Source: Shewanella gaetbuli (GTDB lineage: Bacteria; Pseudomonadota; Gammaproteobacteria; Enterobacterales; Shewanellaceae). Taken from it: DNA of 64,000 nt. Shown here in pieces: positions 36,966 through 45,474 of this stretch. Location: the NCBI RefSeq assembly GCF_023284065.1, contig NZ_JAKIKP010000002.1, forward strand, positions 473,017 through 537,016. The letters are read 5' to 3'. Every line of letters starts with the position of its first letter. The stretch's first letter is position 1. The notes beneath the pieces were generated by a model. It was not told the origin of the DNA, did not search any database, and saw nothing but the letters and a program-made list of their open reading frames with translations. Both the position numbers and the translations under genes were made by a program.

Positions 36966-37950
36966 AGTAAAGAATCCACCTTCTGAAGAAGGTGGTTTTA
37001 ATTTAGCCCCATAAAAGGGGCGCTGTCTACTGTAACGTGAATACGTCTTAGCTTGAGCTGTTAGGTTTGACTAAATAGAGCTTGATCAAAGCTGACAGTC
37101 TCATATATGCCAATCTCGGCCGTTCAGCAACTGTGTAACTTAATAAAACTAATAATTGGAAGTTCAACCAACTCATTTCTGAACAAAAACGTTTTGGACC
37201 ACGAATTTATACTTCATTTATATTGGTTTTTTCTGTAGTTCATAGCTTCAATCTAATCAATTGCCTGCCGCAGGCTATCGTGCAAGCACGACCGTGACAC
37301 GCTGCAAGTTCGTCCCTGAAAGCTCGGCCATGACGAATAACATCCATGTTAAACAGCCAGTTCGGCATCCATGCCTCTCGCTCAAAGCGTTTCACACCGT
37401 GAAACTTCGCCATGTCATGGACGGTCACCGCCGCGCTTACACTTGAAATTTTCGCCTCTTCGAATTAGCCTCTTTTGTCACGAAAAGAAAAAAATAAAAA
37501 ACAATAAAACACAACTGAGCACTTTTAGACTCAATTTGAATTGAGGGCATCGAGAAAAGCTCGTGAGCTTGGCATGGATGCCAAGCTAGCTTACGTTAGG
37601 CCACGGTCACTCCTTGGCATCCCTGCCACCGTGACATTTGTAAATCCATTTACTTCAGATACCTATCGGAAGCGTTAGAGAGATTTTGTATTAGCCGACA
37701 ATGACCGAAGGCAGATACCAATGAAGTTAAAAGCTGGATCAATCCCCATCGAAAATTATGCGCTCTTCAGCATTTTTCGTCTGGGGCGGCAGGGCCAATT
37801 TCTTTAATAAAGAGTATAGAGGGTATTGCTGTTGATACCCTTTTGGCCGGTGCAGGATGGAATCCTGCGATGTTAATCCAAACGGAGTTTGGAAAACTTG
37901 TACTCTATATTTAGTACGAATGAAGCACCACTCCGTTAGAGCCGAAAATA
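36966..37950 (+). repeat. long structured repeat, copy C (enlarged)
   Basis: Third copy, same orientation, about 985 bases. The left palindrome CCACCTTCTGAAGAAGGTGG is intact (36976-36995), but the right palindrome is absent and replaced by unrelated sequence after 37894. About 160 bases are inserted at 37072-37236. Another insertion at 37601-37665 enlarges the TAGG...CCTA hairpin with a new stem of CCACGGT/ACCGTG type. A third lies near 37797-37815. The shared hairpins are otherwise kept. Two roughly 61-codon frames (37240-37446) repeat those of copy A and are not counted as genes. Confidence 0.83.
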
Positions 37951-37980
37951 AAAAAACGCAGACCGGAGTCTGCGTTTTTT
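37951..37980 (-). terminator. terminator after the SSS gene
   Basis: AAAAAACGCAGAC-CGGA-GTCTGCGTTTTTT is a 13-bp stem including the A/T tracts. It follows the - strand symporter gene and touches repeat C. Confidence 0.9.
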
Positions 37981-38005
37981 ATTGTTTCAATATCTTATCG
38001 ATAGA

Positions 38006-39784
38006 TTACGCTGTTTCTGAGTTTGCTTCTGCGGCGTCTTTTTCAACACTGCTATCTACTGCATTAATCAGTAATAAGCCCACTGACAATACAATTGCAC
38101 CACACAGAACAAAGATGCCACGTCCCCATAACGGATTAGGTAAGATGAACATCGCCATCACAAAGATACCGGCTACCGCAATAAGCGTTCCTAACATACG
38201 ACGTTGTTTGTTATCTAATTGCTTCTGAGCATTGCCTTCTGAAACGAGTGGTGTCGCTAAGTTTTCGAAGAACTTATCAACATTCTTCTGACGCTCATCA
38301 CTTAATGGCTTGTAGAAGAAAGTCGATGCTAAGAAGAAGCCAGCGGTGAAGATCATATGACCAATCAGACCAATAGCTACTTTAATTTCAGACCACTCAC
38401 GACCGGTTAACGCTTGGTCTAAACCTAATACGTTTTGCACCATATCGGCAGTAATCACAAAACCAACAATGTAAGAAACAAAGCCACCTACAACTAACGT
38501 ACCCCATGCTGCCCAGTCAGGCGTTTTCTTAATAAAGAAGCCACAGAATGCTGGAATAGTCATTGGGAAGCCAATAAGCGCACCAACATACATCATGGTG
38601 TCAAATAAGCTTAAGCCTTTTAGCGAGTTGATAAATAATGCCACTAAGATAATTGCCACACCAAAGAAGGTAGAGGCTAACTTAGACGCGAACATTAACT
38701 CTTTTTCGCTCGCTGTAGGACGTAATACTGGCTCGTAGAAGTTTTTAACAAAGATACCAGAGTTACGGTTTAAGCCTGAGTCCATAGATGACATTGTTGC
38801 GGCAAACATAGCGGCAATTAATAAGCCCACCATACCTACTGGCATGTATTCTTGAACAAAGTATAGGTAAGCGAAGTCACCTGCTTTGCTACCTGCTTCT
38901 GGGTAAACTGCTGCTAAATCAACACCTGCACCCGCTAAATACCAGCTAGGTAAGAACCAAATAACCGGACCAATACTCATTAATACACAAGCTAATAATG
39001 CGGCTTTACGTGCATTGTTAGAATCTTTAGCCGCAAGGTAACGGTAAGAGTTCAACATGTTGTTGGTAATACTGAACTGCTTTAAGAAGATAAATACCGC
39101 CCACACAGCAAAAATGCTCATGTAGTTCAGGTCGCCACCGGTCATAAACGAGTCTGTTGGGAAGTTATCAATAATGTTGGTGATGCCGCCACCATGTACA
39201 TATGCGGCTACCGCACAGGTAATGGTAACTGCCATAATGATGACCATTTGCATAAAGTCAGATGCAATAACCGCCCATGAGCCACCGGTTACCGACATAA
39301 TAAGTACCACTAAACCAGTAAGAATAATGGTTGTGGTCATGTCAAAACCGAAGATACCTGATGCAATAATAGCCAAACCATTCAACCAAATACCGGCTGA
39401 AATCACACTGTTAGGCATGCCTGTCCACGTGAACACTTGCTCGTTTGCATTACCAAAGCGCATTCTAATGGCTTCAATCACGGTCACTACACGCAACTGG
39501 CGGAACTTAGGAGCGAAGTAAACGTAATTCATTAAGTAGCCAAATGCATTGGCTAAAAATAAAATCGCCACTGCAAAACCGTCTGAGTAAGCTTTACCCG
39601 CGGCACCTGTAAAGGTCCATGCACTAAACTGTGTCATAAAGGCAGTTGCGCCTACCATCCACCACAACATACTTCCGCCCCCACGGAAATAGTCACTGGT
39701 ATTACTGGTAAACGTTCGGAACATCCAGCCTATCGCAATTAAGAATAGAAAATAGATACCAACAATAAGTGTATTTAGCTCCAT
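38006..39784 (-). CDS. SSS family sodium:solute symporter
   Basis: Inner-membrane sodium-coupled carrier with about 14 predicted helices, 592 residues. The N-terminus MELNTLIVGIYFLFLIAIGW, the TSDYFRGGGSMLWWMVGATAF segment and AAMFAATMSSMDSGLNRNSG are SSS landmarks. The open frame reaches 39871, but ATG 39784 is chosen because it begins the first helix and has AAGG upstream. Related carriers (ToaA type) import alginate monomers and short oligomers in marine Vibrio, and the setting suggests the same here. A cluster-motif site lies 161 bases upstream. Confidence 0.87.
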   Translation of the reverse strand: MELNTLIVGIYFLFLIAIGWMFRTFTSNTSDYFRGGGSMLWWMVGATAFMTQFSAWTFTGAAGKAYSDGFAVAILFLANAFGYLMNYVYFAPKFRQLRVVTVIEAIRMRFGNANEQVFTWTGMPNSVISAGIWLNGLAIIASGIFGFDMTTTIILTGLVVLIMSVTGGSWAVIASDFMQMVIIMAVTITCAVAAYVHGGGITNIIDNFPTDSFMTGGDLNYMSIFAVWAVFIFLKQFSITNNMLNSYRYLAAKDSNNARKAALLACVLMSIGPVIWFLPSWYLAGAGVDLAAVYPEAGSKAGDFAYLYFVQEYMPVGMVGLLIAAMFAATMSSMDSGLNRNSGIFVKNFYEPVLRPTASEKELMFASKLASTFFGVAIILVALFINSLKGLSLFDTMMYVGALIGFPMTIPAFCGFFIKKTPDWAAWGTLVVGGFVSYIVGFVITADMVQNVLGLDQALTGREWSEIKVAIGLIGHMIFTAGFFLASTFFYKPLSDERQKNVDKFFENLATPLVSEGNAQKQLDNKQRRMLGTLIAVAGIFVMAMFILPNPLWGRGIFVLCGAIVLSVGLLLINAVDSSVEKDAAEANSETA

Positions 39785-39944
39785 TTTTATAACCTTATCT
39801 AAAGTAGATTTATGGGAACCAGAGTAAACCCCAACGACAAATCTCACTGGGACGACATATAAAATGTGCAAACTTAAAGGTTAAACCAATTGCTTTTTTA
39901 ACATTGAAGCAATCAACCATCAAATTTCACAGGAATGATATTAA

Positions 39945-39958
39945 CATAATACAATATG
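39945..39958 (+). promoter_or_regulatory. candidate alginate operator, site 6
   Basis: CATAATACAATATG lies in the 363-base divergent gap between the symporter and the PF05426 lyase. A GC-rich inverted repeat (CCCC...GGGG) lies near 40022-40040. Confidence 0.5.
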
Positions 39959-40114
39959 AATTGTGCGACACATATCAAATTTCATCACACAAAAAACGAT
40001 TTTGCGCACAACAACATGCCAAACCCCTGCTGCGCGGGGCTTTAAGCCCTACCCAACAAGAAAGAACATATCAAAATCCATGATCAAACTCACTGAATTG
40101 ATGTCGTATTATGC

Positions 40115-40130
40115 TATATTTGTATTACTT
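40115..40130 (-). promoter_or_regulatory. candidate alginate operator, site 7
   Basis: TATATTTGTATTACTT on +, ending 17 bases before the start codon of the PF05426 lyase, so bound protein would cover the ribosome-binding region or promoter. Confidence 0.55.
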
Positions 40131-40147
40131 ATTAAAAGGGGGAGTAA

Positions 40148-41401
40148 ATGAAAATTACAAAAAACCTATGTACCGCGGCATTATTAAGTGTCATGGCAAG
40201 CAGTTCAGCTTTTGCCGCTAACTTTGTTTTTCTGGATGAAGATACTTTGGCCGCAAGTCGTGCTCAATTAAACTCAGAAAACGCCACTACCTCAATGAAG
40301 CAAAGCTATCAACGCTTACTTGAGGAAGCCAATCAAGGGCTAAAAAGTGACGTATTTAGTGTTGCCCACAAAGGCTTCACTCCTCCCAGTGGTGACAAAA
40401 ACGACTACATGAGTATTAGTCCGTACTGGTGGCCAGATGAGAGCAAAACTGATGGCTTACCTTGGATCCGTTTTGATGGGAAAACAAATCCAGCCTCTAA
40501 ATCTGATGAAACCGATTCAGTGCGAATAGGTACCTTTACTCGTACTGTTCGGGCATTAGCTTTAGCTTATTACTTCAGCGAAGATCAAGCCTATGCTGAC
40601 AAAGCCATCGAGCTGGTTCGCACTTGGTATATTAATGAAGAAACCCGCATGAACCCTAATGTTAACTTTGGCCAAGGTGTGCCAGGCGTAGCAGACGGAC
40701 GTAGAAGCGGAATTATCGACACTCGCACCTTAGTAGAGCGTAACCTAGACGCCATTGCTATTTTGTCTCAGTCTCCAACATGGACAGACAATGATGAAGC
40801 TGCAATTAATCAATGGTATAGCGAGTATTTAGACTGGTTAATTGTTGATGATTTAAGTGGCGGACCAAAAGGTGAAGCTTATGCACCCAACAACCACGGC
40901 ACTTGGTACGACTATCAAGTGGCAGGTATTGCTTACTTTTTAGGTAATACTCATCTGACTAAGCAAATGATTCAAAAAGGTAAAGTGCGTGTAGATACTC
41001 AGTTTGCTAAAGACGGCTCGCAGCCACATGAAGCTCAAAGAACCCGTTCTTATCATTATCATTACTTTAGCCTTGATCCATTAGTCTCCATTGCACAGTT
41101 GGGTGATAAGCTAGATATCGACTTGTGGAATTACACCAATAAAGAAGGCGCTTCGTTAACATCAGCAATCGCATTTATGGTTGATTACAATGATCCTGCT
41201 GCTAAATGGCCATTCCCTGAAAAAGACACCCGTCGTATTGAACGTATGTCGCCACTTTATTTAAAAGCGGGTTCGGCATTAGATAAAGCTGAATGGGTAT
41301 CAATGGCGCAAGCATTCGACTTCAACAAATTCACGGTTGAGAAGAATTTAGCCGAAGTGTGGGCGCAACGTGATATTGAACTGCTTTATCGAGTGAAGTA
41401 A
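40148..41401 (+). CDS. alginate lyase family protein (PF05426, PL5/PL38-like)
   Basis: Secreted polysaccharide lyase of 417 residues. A signal peptide ends near SAFA|ANFV. The body is an alpha/alpha-barrel with the family blocks SPYWWPDES, the MNPNVNFGQGVPG segment, GIIDTRTL and the catalytic-type NNHGTWYDYQ, followed by RTRSYHYHYFSLDPL. PF05426 covers PL5 mannuronate lyases and PL38 enzymes. The DGLPWIRFDG and NNHGTWYDYQ forms look closer to PL38, whose members cut glucuronan or alginate. The substrate is inferred from the cluster. Confidence 0.83.
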   Translation: MKITKNLCTAALLSVMASSSAFAANFVFLDEDTLAASRAQLNSENATTSMKQSYQRLLEEANQGLKSDVFSVAHKGFTPPSGDKNDYMSISPYWWPDESKTDGLPWIRFDGKTNPASKSDETDSVRIGTFTRTVRALALAYYFSEDQAYADKAIELVRTWYINEETRMNPNVNFGQGVPGVADGRRSGIIDTRTLVERNLDAIAILSQSPTWTDNDEAAINQWYSEYLDWLIVDDLSGGPKGEAYAPNNHGTWYDYQVAGIAYFLGNTHLTKQMIQKGKVRVDTQFAKDGSQPHEAQRTRSYHYHYFSLDPLVSIAQLGDKLDIDLWNYTNKEGASLTSAIAFMVDYNDPAAKWPFPEKDTRRIERMSPLYLKAGSALDKAEWVSMAQAFDFNKFTVEKNLAEVWAQRDIELLYRVK

Positions 41402-41481
41402 TACGGCCACACCCTTAGTAAGGGCTAGCCTAACAAAAAGATGTCTCTTAATTAGAGTAGCGACTTACTGAGAATCTCAGG

Positions 41482-41511
41482 CTCAATTCACAAGGAAGTG
41501 AATTGAGTTTT
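41482..41511 (+). terminator. intrinsic terminator after the PF05426 lyase
   Basis: CTCAATTCAC-AAGGAA-GTGAATTGAG, a perfect 10-bp stem followed by TTTTATAT. Confidence 0.8.
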
Positions 41512-41569
41512 ATATGTAACCAAAATGATGTTTGCCGATAATGGGCTGAATTAAGGTATTTTACTGGTT

Positions 41570-42289
41570 TTACTTTCTTTGACTTAACCGATACAAGCGA
41601 CCAAAACTGTCCTTACTCCCTCGGGATAAACGCTTTTGCTGTGCTAGCAGCAGTTCTGCAGCAGACAATGCATCCACCAGCGCATTGTGACTATTATATT
41701 CAGGTAAACCATAACGTTTACGCGTACCACCTAAGGTCAAATCCACTTCTGAATAGTGGTCAATTGCCGTGGCAAAATGCTTTTCTAAGCATAACGTGTC
41801 TAACCATAACAAGGGTAATGGCGGAACCTTCCAATACTTTCTGGCGTATTCATTAATAAAGCTAGCCTCAATCATAGTGCCATGTGCCACCAGAATTTTA
41901 TTCCCTAGCTGACTGATACCATAATTCATAACATCATGAAGCGAAGCACCATTCGCTAACATCTGTGGCGTAATATGATTGATCACGGCAGACTCTGGTT
42001 TCACTTTATCGCTATTTTGAATATATACATGGCGACTGCTGGTCAAATCGATTTGCAGATTACTGACCTCTACCCAACCAAAACTTAATATTTCATCTTG
42101 TTTGGGGTCAAAGCCTGTTGTTTCAATATCCAGCACAATAAAGCTTAATTCAGCACATTTAGCCTCTAAACTGGGTAACTCACAAGATAATGACTGTTTT
42201 AGCAGATCAGGGAGTTGATGCGTTTTAAGGTAAGCTTCGCGTTGACGCTGTAAACTTGATAGCGGATGAAAATAATCAAATATGGCCAT
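41570..42289 (-). CDS. DEDDh 3'-5' exonuclease (DnaQ-like)
   Basis: Exonuclease of the epsilon/DnaQ family, 239 residues. The Exo I motif LDIETTGFD is near residue 54, Exo II lies around VAHGTMIEASFINEYARK, and Exo III is HNALVDALSAAELLL with the catalytic His and Asp. An N-terminal stretch of about 45 residues precedes the domain. Its ATG overlaps the stop of the CBS gene (TAATG), so the two are coupled. The substrate is unknown; it is not the replicative proofreading subunit. Confidence 0.88.
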   Translation of the reverse strand: MAIFDYFHPLSSLQRQREAYLKTHQLPDLLKQSLSCELPSLEAKCAELSFIVLDIETTGFDPKQDEILSFGWVEVSNLQIDLTSSRHVYIQNSDKVKPESAVINHITPQMLANGASLHDVMNYGISQLGNKILVAHGTMIEASFINEYARKYWKVPPLPLLWLDTLCLEKHFATAIDHYSEVDLTLGGTRKRYGLPEYNSHNALVDALSAAELLLAQQKRLSRGSKDSFGRLYRLSQRK

Positions 42290-44154
42290 TAGTGGTTTCC
42301 AAAGCGCAATTTCGCCGCGTCTTGCTGGTCAGCAATAATTCTAAAGGCATCTTTTAAATGTTTGCGCTCAAAACTCCCAAATGAATCAGGGTTGATATGG
42401 TTATCAGGTAGCTTACCTTCTTTTAATGCAGCAAGTTGATGGCCAAAACGGAATGATAAAATAAATCGATACGCCCCCATAATATTCTTAAAGGCATCAT
42501 CACTTAATACCCCCGCTTTTTTAGCTGCTTCAAAACGGGCTTCGGTATGCAACGCATCGCTGCCCACCGCTAACGCATAAATACGGGCAAGGTCGATAAT
42601 TAAATTAATGGCGTATTTTTTAATATTTAAGGTTTGCTTGTTCTCGCCACTTTTTTCCAATACCAACGAGTTAAAAATTCCTAACGGCGGGTTAGTATTG
42701 GTGGCATCTTTAACCAGTATGCCTAAAAACTCTTTGTTATTGCGTATATGGGTATGCATACATTCATGTAGTTGTTTTTCAAATTGCGGATTTCCAAATA
42801 CGGTTCTAATTTCTAAAAACACACTAATATTAAGCAGACGCTCATATTCTGGATTGGCAACCCACTTTTTATAATAGTGCTGCCACATATTCAACGGCTG
42901 ACACCATTTGTCAGTAGAAGCCATATAATTGCCTGTACACAAAGGGTAGTCACAACGGTCAAGCCCTTGGGTAACAAACTCAGCTAAATGCTTAAAGTAA
43001 ATGCGGTCATTTGCCGTAGCCTCATCAGAAAGCACTATGGCACTATCTTGGTCAGTTAAACAATGCACCTCATTGCGGGCATGAGAGCCCGCTACAATCC
43101 ATGAAAACTCACAAGGTGGCTCACCCAACTTATCAATCATAATATTGATTAACCGGCGGGTATAAGCATCAAAAATCATCGCCATCACTTTGCCAATAGT
43201 TTCAGGCACCACCTTACCTTCCACTAAGGCTTCAAAGATGGCTTGGCGTTCAGCGGTTAATTCTGCAAGTTCATTAACACTGACCGCATATTTAATTTTT
43301 TCAATTAAGAAGATAGCCTGCATACGGTGGTTTTGGACCAAATGCGAGGTGGTTAACAAGCCAACGACCTTGTTGTCTTCAACAACCGGTAAATTGCGCA
43401 CGTTGTATTGCATCATAAGTGATGCAGCATGAAGCACTAAGTCGTCTGGGCTAACAATGAGTGGCGTTGATGTCATTACCCCTTTAATAGGTAAATCAAT
43501 GGGATAACCCTCAGCAATAACCCGTTTAGTCATGTCGCGATCAGTAATTAAACCTACAATTTGATCGTTCTCATAAATGACCGCGCAAGAGGTACGTTTT
43601 ATCATGCGCATTTCGTGTGCCACAGCTTGAATGCTCATATCGGCAGTGACCACCGCAATTCGGCCACTGGCCACATCTTTTACTTTACGAATAAACAAGC
43701 CTTTTTCGCGATTAGACCACACCACATCTAACGCAGAATTCAGCCTCACCTGTGCTTGCGAGGCAAAGTGTTCAGCATATTCTGGGGTTTGTTTAAATAA
43801 GGTTTGCAAAGCAGAGTGAGGAATTAAATACAGCAGACAGTTTTCAATGGCAATGGCTTGATACCCTTGTTCATCGTTAACCTCAGAATCTAAAAAAGTA
43901 AAACCAAATAAATCTTCAGACTCTAACCGAGCCCGCAACACCCCGTTTTTCTTACGCTGCTCCATCTCACCGCTGCGGATAATATACAAGTGCTTTTCTT
44001 GTTTATCAGAAGAAAGGTCAACCACTTCCCCTTGTCCAACATAAATAATCTTTATCTGTTGAGCCAGTTCACGCACGACAGCTTTAGGCAATTTGTCGAA
44101 TGGATCAATTTGCACTAAAAACTGAGTCACATTAGGAAGTAGAGATTCATCCAT
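42289..44154 (-). CDS. cNMP-binding/CBS/DUF294 nucleotidyltransferase-like protein
   Basis: A 621-residue cytoplasmic protein with four parts. A cyclic-nucleotide-binding-type domain (residues 15-130) comes first, then a CBS pair (about 160-285; QIVGLITDRDMTKRVIA and NKVVGLLTTSHLV). Next is a DUF294 nucleotidyltransferase-like domain with GSHARNEVHCLTDQDSAIVL, and last a DUF294 C-terminal helical domain. The GlnD-like site suggests nucleotidyl transfer to an unknown target, with ligand control by the CBS and cNMP domains. Pairing with the exonuclease is familiar in Shewanella. Confidence 0.87.
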   Translation of the reverse strand: MDESLLPNVTQFLVQIDPFDKLPKAVVRELAQQIKIIYVGQGEVVDLSSDKQEKHLYIIRSGEMEQRKKNGVLRARLESEDLFGFTFLDSEVNDEQGYQAIAIENCLLYLIPHSALQTLFKQTPEYAEHFASQAQVRLNSALDVVWSNREKGLFIRKVKDVASGRIAVVTADMSIQAVAHEMRMIKRTSCAVIYENDQIVGLITDRDMTKRVIAEGYPIDLPIKGVMTSTPLIVSPDDLVLHAASLMMQYNVRNLPVVEDNKVVGLLTTSHLVQNHRMQAIFLIEKIKYAVSVNELAELTAERQAIFEALVEGKVVPETIGKVMAMIFDAYTRRLINIMIDKLGEPPCEFSWIVAGSHARNEVHCLTDQDSAIVLSDEATANDRIYFKHLAEFVTQGLDRCDYPLCTGNYMASTDKWCQPLNMWQHYYKKWVANPEYERLLNISVFLEIRTVFGNPQFEKQLHECMHTHIRNNKEFLGILVKDATNTNPPLGIFNSLVLEKSGENKQTLNIKKYAINLIIDLARIYALAVGSDALHTEARFEAAKKAGVLSDDAFKNIMGAYRFILSFRFGHQLAALKEGKLPDNHINPDSFGSFERKHLKDAFRIIADQQDAAKLRFGNH

Positions 44155-44229
44155 TAGGGTTAACCTTTATCAATGTCTATATAAGATGTCCTGAAGCGGA
44201 GTTATCCATTCCCCCTCAGGTTAAGTGTA

Positions 44230-45168
44230 TTACGGCTTATGTGTCACTGTGACATCAGTAAAGCCCACTTCAAATATCTGCCCGCTATATTCACTAGACG
44301 TTTTAATTTGTGGGTAAATACCCGCCTTAAAATAATAGTCTTCATTTAGCCATGCAGTATCAAGTGTGTACATTTTTCCATTATTCGCTTCAACTGGCTT
44401 GCCCCATTCTAAGGTGCGCTCTGTTTTATCACCTTCAACAATGGTCTGTAAGGTGATGCCAGTTTTATCGACATAAATTTGATATTGCCAGCTTTGATAG
44501 GCTTTAGCCTTACCGAGTTCAATACTAAAGGGCTGACAGTGATCGCAAGTTCCATTATTCGGCACAAAGGTGTCATTTAAAATGACTCTAACGGGTTTGT
44601 CATCGCCTTCCCACAACACTTTAACTAAAGCTTGCTTAATATCTTTACCATGTACTTGGCCAACAATCACCTTCGGGTCGATGCCACTAATTTGCGGGTA
44701 GTTAATAATATTCAACGTTGAGTCTAACTGATGTGAACCCGTTATAGACCAGTTTTGATTCGATGATGAACAACGGTTTTGGCTATCAAAACGATATAAT
44801 TCACGTAGCTCTGAACGAACATAACTAGTATTGGGTGTTGTTGCACCATCAATGCCTAAATCCACCTTAAATACCATTTGCGATGGATTAGACTCAGTCC
44901 AAAAGTAAGCAATATCAGTATCATTCGACAAGGTTTGATTATTACTACAGGTTGCAGGTATTAATTCAGCAGCACTACTACCACCAGAACCATAAAAGCT
45001 ATCACGGCTTTCAGGAATGGTTAATTTCCATTGTTCTATATTCCACCCACAATCATCACACGGCGGTAACTCTGGGTCGACTCCAGGCCCTTCTCCTGGA
45101 GAAGAAGAACCCCCACAGCCAGAAATCACCATTAATATGACATATATAACAAAAAATCTTAAAAACAT
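44230..45168 (-). CDS. PL7 alginate lyase, lipoprotein
   Basis: Alginate lyase with a jelly-roll fold. The three PL7 signature strands are present: RSELREL, the QVH form VIVGQVHG of the QIH/QVH motif, and YFKAGIYPQ. A valine in QVH is often linked with preference for M-rich or mixed blocks, but this is not decisive. The lipobox ISGC with a short Gly/Ser/Pro linker after it predicts a membrane-anchored surface or periplasmic enzyme. The frame opens at 45180, but GGAGGGT sits inside that stretch, so ATG 45168 (MFLRFFVIY) is chosen, giving 312 residues. Confidence 0.92.
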   Translation of the reverse strand: MFLRFFVIYVILMVISGCGGSSSPGEGPGVDPELPPCDDCGWNIEQWKLTIPESRDSFYGSGGSSAAELIPATCSNNQTLSNDTDIAYFWTESNPSQMVFKVDLGIDGATTPNTSYVRSELRELYRFDSQNRCSSSNQNWSITGSHQLDSTLNIINYPQISGIDPKVIVGQVHGKDIKQALVKVLWEGDDKPVRVILNDTFVPNNGTCDHCQPFSIELGKAKAYQSWQYQIYVDKTGITLQTIVEGDKTERTLEWGKPVEANNGKMYTLDTAWLNEDYYFKAGIYPQIKTSSEYSGQIFEVGFTDVTVTHKP

Positions 45169-45187
45169 GACACCCTCCACTTAATTT

Positions 45188-45200
45188 AATAATACAATAC
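45188..45200 (+). promoter_or_regulatory. candidate alginate operator, site 8
   Basis: AATAATACAATAC, 20 bases before the PL7 start. The remaining bases to the PL6 gene hold sites 9 and 10 and no gene. Confidence 0.55.
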
Positions 45201-45423
45201 CACATTAAAATAGGTGGATATTAGTGCTTAATCATACTTAACCACAATCGAGTGTGACTAATATCAATATTTTCAACAAATCGACACTCACTGTGATAAA
45301 AACATGTTCAAATCCGCTAACGACGTGTTAATTGATAGTGAACAAGCTATAAGGTTTAGTTAAAAATAATCCACTAAATAGACGAATTATGAAGATCCTC
45401 ACAGTTTTAAGTGCAAAAATATT

Positions 45424-45461
45424 AATAATACAAATAAACTAGTTTCTAGTAATACAAATAA
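45424..45461 (+). promoter_or_regulatory. double alginate operator, sites 9 and 10
   Basis: AATAATACAAATAA (45424-45437) and TAGTAATACAAATAA (45447-45461) form a direct repeat. The second ends 13 bases before the PL6 start, overlapping the probable promoter or leader. Confidence 0.6.
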
Positions 45462-45474
45462 CGGGGTAGACAGT

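Noticed and set aside
16026..37950. Repeats A, B and C as ORF-less group IIC introns, which also sit after terminators
   Set aside because: No GTGYG-type 5' end or recognisable domain V was seen, while palindromic ends fit an IS200/IS605-type element better.
39963..40151. Short 62-codon frame overlapping the promoter of the PF05426 lyase
   Set aside because: It covers the operator sites and runs into the lyase start in another frame; no protein resemblance.
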